Shown here in pieces: positions 7,034-15,936 of a DNA stretch of 64,000 nucleotides. The stretch lies in the NCBI GenBank assembly GCA_965279195.1, contig CBDIHP010000047.1, forward strand, positions 496,001 through 560,000, read 5' to 3'. The position numbers and the translations under genes were made by a program. The notes under the pieces are model-generated. The model did not search any database. It worked only from the letters and a program-made list of their open reading frames with translations, and was not told the origin of the DNA. Each line of letters starts with the position of its first letter. Position 1 is the stretch's first letter. The DNA is from CBDIHP01 sp965279195. GTDB lineage: Bacteria > Planctomycetota > Planctomycetia > Isosphaerales > Isosphaeraceae.

Positions 7034-9849
7034 GCCGCCAGCCTCCGATTGAGCTCATCCAGGATCACCGGCAGGCGTTCGCCGAAGAGTTCGTGGACGC
7101 GGCCGAGGCCGCCGATGGTGATGAAGGGGGCGTAGTCGAAGTCGTCGACGTCGATCCGAAGGCTGCGGGCGATGTGGTCCTTGATGGCGTCGAGCCAGTG
7201 GCGCTGCTCGGCGGTGAAGGCCACGCCGGCGCGGGCCTGGTCGGCGAGCCAGCGGTCGTAGCGATCCTGCACGGTGAGGGCGTGGGGCACCAGCGGCTCG
7301 GCGGGGTCGAGGGCGTGGCGGACGAGGGCCACGAGGTCGACCAGGTCCTTGCCGCCCCGGGCCTTCACCGCCCCGGGCTCGGCCGTCTCGAACGCCTCCC
7401 AGACCTTCTCCGGCGTCGCCGCCACCGGCGGGTTCCTGAGCGCCGCCGCCAGCTCCTTCACGTGCCGGAACCGCAGGCCCTCGCGGTGCGGCCGGCTGTA
7501 GAGGATCTGGATCGCCTCGATCTCGTCCTTGTGCGCCTCCACGAATTCCCGGAAGTTCGTCACCAGCGCCCGCGCCTTCGTCTTCGCGTCGACCGAGAAC
7601 CCGGCCGAGATCAGCTCGTCGGCGTTGATCTCATCGATGACGATCTCGTGGTTGCGCCTGAGGTTGAGCAGATGATCGCGGAGCTTCCGGTCGTGGAACG
7701 GCCGGAGGGCCTGCCGCATCAGGTCCTCCTCGGCGCGGTCGAGCTGCTCCTCCGACGGGGGCTGTTCGGGCGCGAGCCGGAACAGCTCGGCGGCCCGGCG
7801 GGCCTGGGCGTCGGGGTCGAGGCTCCCCAGGAGCGCGGCGTTGAGCGAGCCGAGGGGCGTGCCCCCGGCCTTCGCGGCGACCCCGTCCCGCTCGTCGTCG
7901 TCGAGCTGGCGGTCGAGCCGGGCCAGCCGCGCGGCCAGGGTCGAGACGAGGTCGGGGTGGGCCGCCCCCATCGCCACCGCGCCCAGCAGCTTGTCGAGCG
8001 GCACGGTGGGCTTGCGGTCGAGCGGCTTGGTGGTCGACTTCGGCTGGTCGCAGACCCCGACGGCGTCGACGATGACGAAGTGGGTCTTGGCGCCGGCGTC
8101 GGCCGAGACCTGGCGCATGCCGTCGGCGTCGAGCACGCGGACGCCCCGGCCCACCATCTGGTCGAAATAGCTCGCGCTCTTGACATTCCGCATGAACAGC
8201 AGGCATTCCAGCGGCTTGACGTCGGTGCCGGTGGCGATCATGTCCACGGTGACGGCGACGCGGGGATTGTAGCAGGTCCGGAACTCCTGGAGGAGGTCAT
8301 CGGGCTTCTTGCCGGTGGTCCGGTAGGTGATCTTCTGGGCGAAGTCGTTGCCCTTGTCGAACACCTGCCGGAGCATCTCGGTGATCTCCTCGGCGTGGTT
8401 GTCGTCCTTGGCGAAGACGAGCGTCTTGGGGACCTCGGTGCGCCCGGGGAAGATCTCGGAGAAGAGCCGCTGCTTGAACGTGGTCAGGACCAGGCGGATC
8501 TGATCCTTGGCGACCACATCGCGGTCGAGTTGATTGGCGGCGTAAGTCAGGTCGTCGTCCAGCTCCGCATAGCGCTGGGCGCGGGTGCGTCGGTCTCGGC
8601 GGGGGACGAGCCGGCCGGGCTCGCGTTCGAGCATGGCCCCTTGCTCGGTGATCCGGGTGCGGATGGGGTAGACGTCGAAGCCGACGTTGACGCCGTCGGC
8701 CACGGCCTGCTCGTGGGTATAATCCATCACCATGTTGTTGTCGAAGAAGCCGACGGTCTGCCGGGTGGGCGTGGCGGTGAGGCCGATGAGGAAGGCGTCG
8801 AAGTATTCGAGCACCTGGCGCCAGAGGTTGTAGATCGAGCGGTGGCACTCGTCGACCAGGACGACGTCGAACGCCTCGATGGGGACGCGCTCGTTGTACG
8901 CGACGGGCACGGGCTCGCGCCCCAGGGCGGCGTCGAGTTCGAAGCTGGAGCGTTCCTCGGCCGACTCGTCGAACTGGTCGTCCCCCTTGAGGATCGAATA
9001 GAGGCGCTGGATGGTGGTAATGACGACCCGGCTGGTGACGGCGATGGAATTGCCGGCGAGGAGCTGGACGTGATACTCGTCGGTGAATTTGTAACCGTTG
9101 ACGGGGCTGGTGAACTGCTGGAACTCGCGGTAGGTCTGGCGACCGAGGTTGGCGCGGTCGACGAGGAAGAGGATGCGTCGGGCTTCGCCGGACTTGATGA
9201 GGCGGTAGCAGGCGTTGACGGCGCTGAAGGTCTTGCCGGAGCCGGTGGCCATCTGGACGAGGGAGCGGGGCCTGTTGCGTGCGAGGGCGTCTTCGAGGTT
9301 GGCGATGGCCCGTTTCTGGACCGACCAGAGGGCGTCGGAGTCGAGCGGGGGGAGGTGCTGGAGGTTGTCGCGGAGCTGGCGGTCGAGGCCGGCGAGGCGG
9401 GCGAGTTCCTCGGGCCGGTGGAAGGTGAAGACCTCTCGGCTGCGGGGCTCGGGCTCCAGGAGGTTGGTGAACCGGGTGACCGCGCCGGTGCTTTCATAGA
9501 CGAACGGGATCGGCCGGCGGTGGGCGGGGACGTGGTCGGGGAGGCCCCTGGCATATCGGGCGGACTGGGCCTCGACTCCGATGAGGGGGTGTCCCTGGGG
9601 CTTGGCCTCGACGACGGCGACGGCCTTGCCGTCGGCATAGAGCAGGTAATCGGCCTCGCCGTCGAGCATGGTGAACTCGCGGACGGCGATGCCGGGGGCG
9701 CCCGAGATGTTCATCTCGGCGCGGTCCTGCACGGCCCAGCCGCAGGCGGCGAGCTGGCGGTCGATCTCCCTGCGGGCGACTTCTTCGGGGGGCACTTCGC
9801 CACCTGCGCTCGGGATGGTTCGCGTTGGTTTCTTGATAAATGCAAGCAT
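7030..9849 (-). CDS. hsdR: Type I restriction endonuclease helicase/nuclease subunit (HsdR)
   Basis: A 939-residue motor and nuclease subunit. The N-terminal PD-(D/E)XK nuclease core is visible as Asp67 in GEADYLLYADGK and Glu81-x-Lys83 in VVEAKPQG. The helicase starts with Walker A ATGSGKT at 201-207, then the DECH box (VLVDECHRS) and a LTATPTRQT motif. The second RecA domain and a C-terminal region like the EcoEI_R family follow (HAEEITEMLRQVF, VRVLDADGMRQ). It cleaves DNA that lacks HsdM/HsdS methylation after ATP-driven translocation. It is the first gene of the R-S-M operon on the minus strand, and its stop overlaps the hsdS start. There is no sign of truncation. The long plus-strand ORF opposite it is a GC-bias shadow. 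Confidence 0.93.
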   Translation of the reverse strand: MLAFIKKPTRTIPSAGGEVPPEEVARREIDRQLAACGWAVQDRAEMNISGAPGIAVREFTMLDGEADYLLYADGKAVAVVEAKPQGHPLIGVEAQSARYARGLPDHVPAHRRPIPFVYESTGAVTRFTNLLEPEPRSREVFTFHRPEELARLAGLDRQLRDNLQHLPPLDSDALWSVQKRAIANLEDALARNRPRSLVQMATGSGKTFSAVNACYRLIKSGEARRILFLVDRANLGRQTYREFQQFTSPVNGYKFTDEYHVQLLAGNSIAVTSRVVITTIQRLYSILKGDDQFDESAEERSSFELDAALGREPVPVAYNERVPIEAFDVVLVDECHRSIYNLWRQVLEYFDAFLIGLTATPTRQTVGFFDNNMVMDYTHEQAVADGVNVGFDVYPIRTRITEQGAMLEREPGRLVPRRDRRTRAQRYAELDDDLTYAANQLDRDVVAKDQIRLVLTTFKQRLFSEIFPGRTEVPKTLVFAKDDNHAEEITEMLRQVFDKGNDFAQKITYRTTGKKPDDLLQEFRTCYNPRVAVTVDMIATGTDVKPLECLLFMRNVKSASYFDQMVGRGVRVLDADGMRQVSADAGAKTHFVIVDAVGVCDQPKSTTKPLDRKPTVPLDKLLGAVAMGAAHPDLVSTLAARLARLDRQLDDDERDGVAAKAGGTPLGSLNAALLGSLDPDAQARRAAELFRLAPEQPPSEEQLDRAEEDLMRQALRPFHDRKLRDHLLNLRRNHEIVIDEINADELISAGFSVDAKTKARALVTNFREFVEAHKDEIEAIQILYSRPHREGLRFRHVKELAAALRNPPVAATPEKVWEAFETAEPGAVKARGGKDLVDLVALVRHALDPAEPLVPHALTVQDRYDRWLADQARAGVAFTAEQRHWLDAIKDHIARSLRIDVDDFDYAPFITIGGLGRVHELFGERLPVILDELNRRLAA

Positions 9850-10053
9850 CCAGCCTAACGAGGTGGGATGGGCGTGGCAAGCGGCCGGATGTGCGGGGCT
9901 TGGGGGTGGCGCCCGGTGTGGTGTGTTTGCGGGGAGTGGGGATGATCCGGGGGCGGAGCCGGGGTGTGCTGGGGTTGCCTGGCGGTCGGATCGCCGTAGA
10001 CTTCGGCGGGGTAGTCTGGGTCAAAGTAGGCGGTTTTGTTCAGTCCTGTGCGG

Positions 10054-10245
10054 AAATGACGATCATCGCGGTTAAGGTCTGATGTGGGAGGAAGATGGGG
10101 CGAAATGGGTTCGTTTTGTCAGGGAGGTGCGCGAGAGAGGCGATTCGGAGGCCGGTGGATTGGTTCGGTTTTGGGGTGAAAAAGTAATCATTGCAGTTAA
10201 CGTCTGGCGAGAACATGAGATGGGACGAAATGGGTTCGTTTCGTC
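10054..10245. repeat. Family F: two direct 67-bp repeats in the hsdR/surE intergenic region
   Basis: Copies lie at 10054-10120 and 10179-10245. They share a GTTAA-GTCT core and end in CGAAATGGGTTCGTTT(T/C)GTC, with 125 bases between equivalent points. A third, shorter copy is at 56961-57020 (GTTGGGTTCGTTTCGTC). A companion motif, TTGGGTTTGTTCCCGCG, follows at about 10341-10360, 57041-57060 and, diverged, 57155-57170. The rest of the 9850-10491 gap is GC-rich with no gene that I can support; it must hold the hsdR promoter on the minus strand and the surE promoter on the plus strand. Confidence 0.7.
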
Positions 10246-10491
10246 GAATGGGTTGGGGGCTGTGGGTCGGGGGGCTGGGAGGGCCGGGGTTGGGGGGCGG
10301 GCGGGAGGTAAGGGGTTGGCGAGATGGGGTTTGCGGCGCAATTGGGTTTGTTCCCGCGTTTTTCGCGTTGATTGACGCTGCGTGGGGGGTGGGGTACGAT
10401 CGTCGGGGTCGGGCGGGTCGCGGGGCCGGGAAGGGTCTTGCGGGTCGCGGGGCGGGCGATGATTGGGCCGGGATTGTGGGGTGCAACGGAC

Positions 10492-11250
10492 GTGCGGATC
10501 TTGCTCACGAACGACGACGGGGTGTTCGCTCCGGGGCTCCGCGCGCTCCGCAAGGAGCTGCAGCGCCTCGGGGATGTGACGGTGATCGCCCCGGCCCAGG
10601 AGCAGAGCGGGGTGGGGCACTCGATCACGCTGCTGCACCCGCTGGTGGTCAAGCCGGTGGACGACGAGGAGGGGGCGGTGCTGGGCTACTCCGTGGAGGG
10701 GAGCCCGGCCGACTGCGTCAAGCTCGCCGTCCTGGAGCTGCTCGACCGCCCGCCGGACCTGATCGTCTCGGGCATCAACGCCGGCAGCAACGCGGGGATC
10801 AACGTGCTGTACTCGGGGACCGTCGCGGCGGCCATCGAGGGGGCGTTCTTCAAGATCACCAGCGTGGCCGTCTCGCTCGAACTGGCCGAACACTTCGACT
10901 ACCCCCACGCCGCCAAGAACGCCGTGCGGGTCATCGAGAAGATCCTGGCGAACTCGCCCGAGCAGGGCTCGCTGTTCAACATCAACCTGCCCGCGCACTC
11001 GCGCGGGGAGCCGAAGGGCGTGCGGGTGGTGCCGATGGGCGTGGGCCGCTACGGCGAGGGCTTCGAGCGACGGAAGGACCCGCGCGGGCGCACTTATTAC
11101 TGGATGACCTACGCCCCGCCGTATCACCTCGACGGCCCCGAGACCGACGTCACCAGCCTGACCGAGGGCTACATCACCGTGACCCCGCTCCACTTCGACA
11201 TGACCAAATACGACATGCTCGACGGCGTGGGCGGGTGGGACTGGAAATAA
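10492..11250 (+). CDS. surE: 5'/3'-nucleotidase SurE
   Basis: A 252-residue survival protein E, a metal-dependent phosphatase acting on nucleoside 5'- and 3'-monophosphates. The conserved metal and active-site residues fall at canonical positions when the GTG at 10492 is used as start: RILLTNDDG gives Asp8 and Asp9, Ser39 lies in AQEQSGVGHS, and Asn96 in SGINAGSNAG. An upstream in-frame ATG at 10459 would add 11 residues not typical of the family. The protein has the usual length. It is followed 11 bases later by a strong inverted repeat that may end transcription, so it is probably its own unit. It is unrelated to the restriction locus upstream. Confidence 0.93.
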   Translation: MRILLTNDDGVFAPGLRALRKELQRLGDVTVIAPAQEQSGVGHSITLLHPLVVKPVDDEEGAVLGYSVEGSPADCVKLAVLELLDRPPDLIVSGINAGSNAGINVLYSGTVAAAIEGAFFKITSVAVSLELAEHFDYPHAAKNAVRVIEKILANSPEQGSLFNINLPAHSRGEPKGVRVVPMGVGRYGEGFERRKDPRGRTYYWMTYAPPYHLDGPETDVTSLTEGYITVTPLHFDMTKYDMLDGVGGWDWK

Positions 11251-11261
11251 AGACGAAGATC

Positions 11262-11352
11262 ATTGAACCACAGAGACGCAGAGGGCACGGAGATTTAGAG
11301 ATTTGAAAATCCTTGGAAATTCTCCGTGATCTCTGCGTCTCTGTGGTTCAAT
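11262..11352. terminator. Family E inverted repeat, 22-bp perfect outer arms; probable terminator of surE
   Basis: The arms at 11262-11283 and 11331-11352 are perfect reverse complements (ATTGAACCACAGAGACGCAG and its mate), followed inward by CACGGAGA / TCTCCGTG. The DNA would form a very stable hairpin directly after surE. Fragments with the same GGAACC(G/A)CAGGGACGC or GGCGTCCTGGCGGTTCCA wording recur at about 15070, 21100, 35860, 37755, 38000, 53910 and 57190, so it belongs to a dispersed family. Confidence 0.75.
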
Positions 11353-11374
11353 TCTTCTTATCAGGACATTTTTC

Positions 11375-11824
11375 ATGCGATGGTTGATGGCGTTGGCGGC
11401 GTTGCTGGTGGTGGCGGGGTGCGATGAGCCGAGGCCGAGTGCCAAGGCGAAGGTGCAGCCCCGAGAGATCCTGAACAAGCGGACCCAGGACGTGCGCGAC
11501 GCGTCCAAGGAGATCGGTGCCGGCCAGGCGGTCGAGATCAAGCCCAAGATCGTCGCCAAGGACCCGATCACGCTGGCGGGCAACGCCTACGTCACGGCCA
11601 TCGGCAAGACGTCGATCGGGCTCATCGAGCACGCGCTGAACCTGTACCAGGCCGAGCACGGCGAGTATCCCAAGACGTATGAAGAATTCATGACCAACAT
11701 CATCAAGGCGAACAACATCGCCCTGCCGACCCTGCCGGCGTACCAGGAATACGGCTACGACGCCAAGGAGCATCGGTTGATCCTCCTGGAATACCCCGAT
11801 AAGAAGGCCGCGATGGGCAGGTGA
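11375..11824 (+). CDS. Small lipoprotein with GspG-like core
   Basis: A 149-residue lipoprotein. The signal peptide MRWLMALAALLVVAGC ends in a lipobox with Cys16 as the lipidated residue. After a charged linker, the region from about 65 (GKTSIGLIEHALNLYQAEHG) through EYPKTYEEFM resembles the helix-plus-loop core of type II secretion pseudopilins (GspG) but without the N-terminal methylation motif. Small lipoproteins of this kind are common in planctomycetes and have no defined role. The start is preceded by AGGAC. A family D palindrome lies between this gene and the DUF58 gene. Function is unknown; envelope location is reasonably sure. Confidence 0.75.
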   Translation: MRWLMALAALLVVAGCDEPRPSAKAKVQPREILNKRTQDVRDASKEIGAGQAVEIKPKIVAKDPITLAGNAYVTAIGKTSIGLIEHALNLYQAEHGEYPKTYEEFMTNIIKANNIALPTLPAYQEYGYDAKEHRLILLEYPDKKAAMGR

Positions 11825-11869
11825 GCCGGTCGAATCCGCTGTTGCAGACCATCCCACCGTTCGGGAAGA

Positions 11870-11891
11870 GGTCCGCGATAGCGGACCCTAC
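11870..11891. repeat. Family D short palindrome
   Basis: GGTCCGC-GATA-GCGGACC followed by CTAC. The same 22-base unit recurs at 15365-15386, 33446-33467, 46616-46637 and as an inverted pair at 58708-58787, always near gene ends or starts. Confidence 0.75.
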
Positions 11892-11905
11892 TTGGAAGAG
11901 TCGGC

Positions 11906-12826
11906 ATGAGTGAACTTGACCCCTCGGCGCTGGCGAAGTTCGGTCGGCTCGAATTGCTGGCCAGGCTGGTGGTCGAGGGGGTGATGTCGGGGTTGCACAG
12001 GAGCCCGTTCAAGGGGTTCTCGGTCGAGTTCGCCGAGCATCGCGAGTACGAGCCGGGGGACGAGATCCGCCACATCGACTGGCGGGTCTATGCCAAGTCC
12101 GATCGCTACTACATCAAGGAATATGAAGAAGAGACGAATTTAAAAGCGTACCTGGTCGTGGATTCGTCGGGCAGCATGGGCTACGCGGGGGAGTTCCAAG
12201 CGAAGCTGGAGCATGCCAGGCGGCTGGCGGCGGCCCTGGCATATCTGATGGTCCGCCAGCGCGATGCCGTCGGGCTGGTGGCGGGGGGGAAGGACCTGCG
12301 GGGGATGCTGCCGCCGAAGTCGACGCCGGGGCACTTCTCGCTCGTCTGCAAGACGCTGGAGGAGACGCCCGCCCGGGGGCCGTCGGCCCTGGCGGAGACC
12401 TTGAACGCCCTGGCGGGTCGGATCCAGAGGCGAGGGCTCATCGTGGTGCTCTCCGATGGATTCGAGCCGCTCGACCGGCTGGTGTCGGCCCTGCGGCACC
12501 TGAGGCACAGGCACCATGAAGTCCTGTTCTTTCATGTGCTGGCGCCAGAGGAAGAGCACTTCAAGTTCCGGACGCCCGCGCGGTTCCGCGACCTGGAGCG
12601 GCCGGGGCACGAGCTGCGGGTGAACCCGTCGGGCCTGCGTGCGGCCTATCTGGAGCGGTTCGAGGCCCACCGCAAGGGGCTCAAGGATGCCCTCCGGTCG
12701 ATGGACGCGGATTACCAGCGGGCCTCGACGGCCGTCTCGCCCGAGGCGATCCTGCTCGAGTACCTGGCCGCGCGGACGGGTCGCGGGGGCGGCCGCTCGG
12801 ATGTTCAGGCCGGGGGATCTCGATGA
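11906..12826 (+). CDS. DUF58 domain protein (VWA-like)
   Basis: A 306-residue cytoplasmic protein. The conserved DUF58 signature is visible: REYEPGDEIRHIDWRVYAK at about 46-64, then a von Willebrand A-type MIDAS motif DSSGS at 86-90 (LVVDSSGSMGYAGEF). A second strand IVVLSDGFEP follows at about 175. DUF58 proteins normally work with a MoxR AAA+ ATPase and BatA-type membrane proteins, and may act as chaperone-like or metal-insertion partners. Here the next gene overlaps by four bases (ATGA) and encodes the BatA partner, so the two are translationally coupled. No MoxR gene is present between surE and this gene or after the pair. Confidence 0.9.
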   Translation: MSELDPSALAKFGRLELLARLVVEGVMSGLHRSPFKGFSVEFAEHREYEPGDEIRHIDWRVYAKSDRYYIKEYEEETNLKAYLVVDSSGSMGYAGEFQAKLEHARRLAAALAYLMVRQRDAVGLVAGGKDLRGMLPPKSTPGHFSLVCKTLEETPARGPSALAETLNALAGRIQRRGLIVVLSDGFEPLDRLVSALRHLRHRHHEVLFFHVLAPEEEHFKFRTPARFRDLERPGHELRVNPSGLRAAYLERFEAHRKGLKDALRSMDADYQRASTAVSPEAILLEYLAARTGRGGGRSDVQAGGSR

Positions 12827-15054
12827 GTGGGCTGGCCTTCGGCCTGGGCAACGCGGCGATGCTCCTGGGGCTGCTGGGCGTGGCGATCCCGGTGGTCATC
12901 CACTGGCTGAACCGCCGCAGGGACCCGGTGATCGAGTGGGGGGCGATGCAGTTCCTCGAACTCGACCCCTGGTCGCGACGGCGCCTGAACCTCGCGGACC
13001 TGGCCCTGCTGCTGGCCCGCATGGCCGTGCTGGCGGCGGTGGCGTTCGCGATGGCACGGCCGTTCTTGATGCCTTCATCCGACGCCATGAGCATGTCAAC
13101 GCCCCTGGGGATGTCGGGCGGCGGGTCGGGGCCGAGGGACGTGGTGATCGTGGTCGACGGCTCGGCGAGCATGGGCCGGCGACTGCCCGGCGGCAGGACG
13201 CCGCACGGCGAGGCGAAGGCGTGGGCGACCGCGTTCGTCGCGCGGCTCGGGGCGGCGGATGCGGTGGCGGTGATCGACGCCAGGGACCGCAGCCGCGCGG
13301 CGGTCGAGCCGGCGAGCATGGATCGGTCCAGGGTCATTGATGCGATCAAATCCTTGCCCGAGCCCTCGGGCGCGGGGGATTTGCCGGGGGCGATCGGCGA
13401 GGCGTTCCGGCTGCTGGAGGGGGCGAGGAATCCCGGGGAGATCGTGGTCCTGGGCGACGGCCAGCGGTTCGCGTGGAAGCCCGGCGATGCGTCGCGCTGG
13501 GGGTTGCTGAGGGAACTCTGGGCGAGGCCGTGGGCGTCGGGCGTGCGGCCGAGGCTGTGGGTGCTCGACCTCGGCGGCGGGGCGCCCAAGGGGGCGAACG
13601 GGTCGGTCGGGCCGATCGAGCTGTCGCGGTCGGTGCTGGCGCCCGGGGTGCCGGTGGAGGTGTCGGCCACGGTGTCCAACGGCGGGCCGGGGACGCTATC
13701 GAGGGCCGTCGAATTGTATGTCGATGGGTCGCCGGGGCCGGCCGGGCCGCAGGCGGTCGGGCCCATCGCGCCCGGGGGCAGGGCGAGGGTGTCGTTCCGG
13801 GCGAGGCTGGAACGGCCGGGCGGGCATGTGCTGTCGTTGCGGCTGTCGGAGTCGGACGACCCATTGGCGGCCGATGATCGGTCGGACCGGGCGGTGGAGG
13901 TCGGCGAGCCGTGGCCGGTGCTGCTGGTGGACGGCGAGCCGGGGGATCCGTCGAAGCCTTTGTCGGGCGAGGTCGATTTCCTGCGGGCCGCGCTCGCACC
14001 TCGGGGGGATGAGGCGCCGGCGTTGAAGGTGGGCGTGTCGACGTCGCCGACCGTCGAGGAGGTCAAGGCCGCCCGGGTGGTCGTGCTGGCGAATGCGGAC
14101 AGGCTCAAGCCAGAGATCGTGAACGCGTTGATCGATCGGGTGGAGTCGGGCGGGGGGCTCCTGATCGCGCCGGGGGACAGGTCGCGGCCGGAGGGATTGT
14201 GGGCGTCGTTCGAGGCGGCCCGGCCGGGCTGGTTGCCGGCGACGGCGGGGGAGCTGAAGGGGGATTTCGCGGCGAGCAAGGCGGCGGCGAGGCCGGCGCC
14301 CGGGACGTTCTCGGGGCCGTTGTTCGGGCCGCTGGGGCAGGGGGACCGGCCGCCGCTGGGCGAGGCGGAGCTGTTCGGCTACCGGGTGCTCGTGCCGGCG
14401 TCATCGGGCCGGGCCGAGGTGCCCGCGCGGCTGGACAGCGGCGATCCGTGGCTGGTCGAGCGGGTCGCGGGTCGGGGCCGGGTGGCGTTGCTGGCGGGCC
14501 CGCTGGATGCCGAGGGCGGCACCCTGGCGGTGAATCCCGACTTCGTGCCTTGGGTTCATGAATTGATCCTTCACGTCGGGTCGGGCGTGGATGCGTCGGT
14601 GGCGAGCGCGGCCCGGCCCGGCGAGCCGCTGACGTTCCGGTTGCCCTCGGCGCCGGCGGCGGGCGTGGAGATGCTGGACGTGGTCACGCCCTCGGGCCGT
14701 CGCGTGCCGGCCCCGGTGGTCCGCAACGAGGCGGGCGGGGCGGTGACGCTGGACGGGGCGGAGGTCCGCGAGCCGGGGACGTATCGCGTCGACGTGAGGC
14801 GCGGGTCGTCGGCCTATGCGACGGTGGCGTCGGACCCGGGCGAGTCGGACCTGGAGCCGCTGGCGGCGGCCGAGGCGTCGAAGCTGGCCGAGGGCTGGGC
14901 CCTGGAGTTCGAGGAGTCGCCGGATGGGTTGGCGGCGAGCGTGCTCAGGCGCGGGGGCTCGGGCCGGCGGGACCTGTGGCGGTTCCTGGTGCTGGCGGCG
15001 CTCGGGGGCTTATGTGTGGAAATCTGGCTCACCAGGCGGGCGGCGAGGGCGTGA
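12823..15054 (+). CDS. BatA/VWA domain membrane protein
   Basis: A 743-residue membrane protein. The BatA N-terminal domain (about 1-85) holds two membrane helices around VIHWLNRRRDPVIEWGAMQF, typical of aerotolerance-type proteins. A VWA domain follows with a DGSAS MIDAS motif at about 110-114 (VIVVDGSASMG). A long extracytoplasmic region (about 270-700) has CARDB/glutamine-amidotransferase-like features (LLVDGEPGDPSKPLSGEVDF). A final helix at about 718-735 is followed by a basic tail. It starts inside the stop of the DUF58 gene. The pair probably forms an envelope complex of unknown substrate. Confidence 0.88.
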   Translation: MSGLAFGLGNAAMLLGLLGVAIPVVIHWLNRRRDPVIEWGAMQFLELDPWSRRRLNLADLALLLARMAVLAAVAFAMARPFLMPSSDAMSMSTPLGMSGGGSGPRDVVIVVDGSASMGRRLPGGRTPHGEAKAWATAFVARLGAADAVAVIDARDRSRAAVEPASMDRSRVIDAIKSLPEPSGAGDLPGAIGEAFRLLEGARNPGEIVVLGDGQRFAWKPGDASRWGLLRELWARPWASGVRPRLWVLDLGGGAPKGANGSVGPIELSRSVLAPGVPVEVSATVSNGGPGTLSRAVELYVDGSPGPAGPQAVGPIAPGGRARVSFRARLERPGGHVLSLRLSESDDPLAADDRSDRAVEVGEPWPVLLVDGEPGDPSKPLSGEVDFLRAALAPRGDEAPALKVGVSTSPTVEEVKAARVVVLANADRLKPEIVNALIDRVESGGGLLIAPGDRSRPEGLWASFEAARPGWLPATAGELKGDFAASKAAARPAPGTFSGPLFGPLGQGDRPPLGEAELFGYRVLVPASSGRAEVPARLDSGDPWLVERVAGRGRVALLAGPLDAEGGTLAVNPDFVPWVHELILHVGSGVDASVASAARPGEPLTFRLPSAPAAGVEMLDVVTPSGRRVPAPVVRNEAGGAVTLDGAEVREPGTYRVDVRRGSSAYATVASDPGESDLEPLAAAEASKLAEGWALEFEESPDGLAASVLRRGGSGRRDLWRFLVLAALGGLCVEIWLTRRAARA

Positions 15055-15175
15055 GATGCGGGAAGGGATGGAACCGCAGGGACGCGGAGAGGAGAGGGAG
15101 GGGCTGAGGGATGTTGGGGTAGGGCAGGCCGTCCTGCTTTCCGTGGTACGGGCGAAAACAAAGACGTGTTGATGT

Positions 15176-15386
15176 CATTGGGGGCCAGTTCGGGTGCCAC
15201 TGGCTCGGCCAGTGCTGGTACCGCCCCTGGACAGCACTTCGACCCGAGAAAACATCAACACGTTGACCGGGACAGCCAAGGCTCCCGTCGCAATGGCCGG
15301 GCCAGTGGCACCCGAACGGACTCCCAATGGGTGCCGATGCTGGCCCTGTCGTGTCCTGGAGATTGGTCCGCAATAGCGGACCCTAC
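15176..15386. repeat. Family G long inverted repeat plus family D palindrome
   Basis: Arms of 36 bases at 15176-15211 and 15294-15329 are near-perfect reverse complements, sharing TTCGGGTGCCACTGGC and its mate. Inside and outside them, GTGTTGATGT / ACATCAACAC form another pair. A family D palindrome follows at 15365-15386. A family E fragment sits at about 15066-15090. The whole 15055-15421 gap lies between convergent genes and is filled by these elements; I see no gene. Confidence 0.7.
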
Positions 15387-15421
15387 GGGATCGGATCGAC
15401 GGATGGGCGTGAGAGAACGTC

Positions 15422-15817
15422 TTATTTCTTGAATTCGGCGGCGGTGATGGTCTTGATGGTGCCGTTCTTGAGGAGGACGGGTCCGCCGGCGGTGGGGACG
15501 TCGGACTTGTAGGCGAGGATCTCGTCGGTGGCGGTCTCGCCGGGGACGGGTGTGACGCCCCAGTTGACTACGATCTCGCCCTTGTCGACGGCGTTGTAGC
15601 CGCTGAGGAAGAGGTCCTTGTTGCGGGCGAGATCCTTGATGGACTTGGGGGCGGCCTTGCCGCCGCCGGCGACGCTGCGGTAGAGGTCGCCGACCTCTTC
15701 GAGGGTGCCCAGGTTGTAGTTCACCGCGGCGGTCTTGGCGGGGTCCGAGCCGCAGCCGGGGAGGATGGCGGCGAGGGAGAGGGCGAGGAGGGAGGCGATT
15801 GCGCGTCGCGGGCTCAT
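15422..15817 (-). CDS. Small lipoprotein, unknown function
   Basis: A 131-residue lipoprotein. MSPRRAIASLLALSLAAILPGC is a lipoprotein signal with lipidated Cys22. The mature part (NLGTLEEVGDLYRSV, then VLLKNGTIKTITAAEFKK at the end) has no recognised domain, though similar short proteins lie beside DUF1559 genes in planctomycetes. It lies 119 bases downstream of the DUF1559 gene on the same strand, so co-transcription is plausible. The frame is open further upstream, but that part is rich in Arg/Pro/His and has no lipoprotein logic, so the ATG at 15817 is preferred. Confidence 0.72.
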   Translation of the reverse strand: MSPRRAIASLLALSLAAILPGCGSDPAKTAAVNYNLGTLEEVGDLYRSVAGGGKAAPKSIKDLARNKDLFLSGYNAVDKGEIVVNWGVTPVPGETATDEILAYKSDVPTAGGPVLLKNGTIKTITAAEFKK

Positions 15818-15936
15818 GTTGCGGTCTCGGTCGGGATGCGTGGGATGGTGCCGGCGGCCCGGGGCCCCGCGATGGGGGCCCCGGGCGGCGCAGCGGGACG
15901 GTTCGAAGGATGCGGATGCGAGCGGGTCAGGATCGC

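Noticed and set aside
7093..9858. 921-codon plus-strand ORF opposite hsdR
   Set aside because: It is the antisense shadow of a clear HsdR with all helicase motifs; its product is a low-complexity Val/Gly/Glu/Asp-rich string typical of high-GC antisense frames.
11262..11352. tRNA-like GGTTCAAT segment
   Set aside because: It is the end of a family E inverted repeat and has no cloverleaf.
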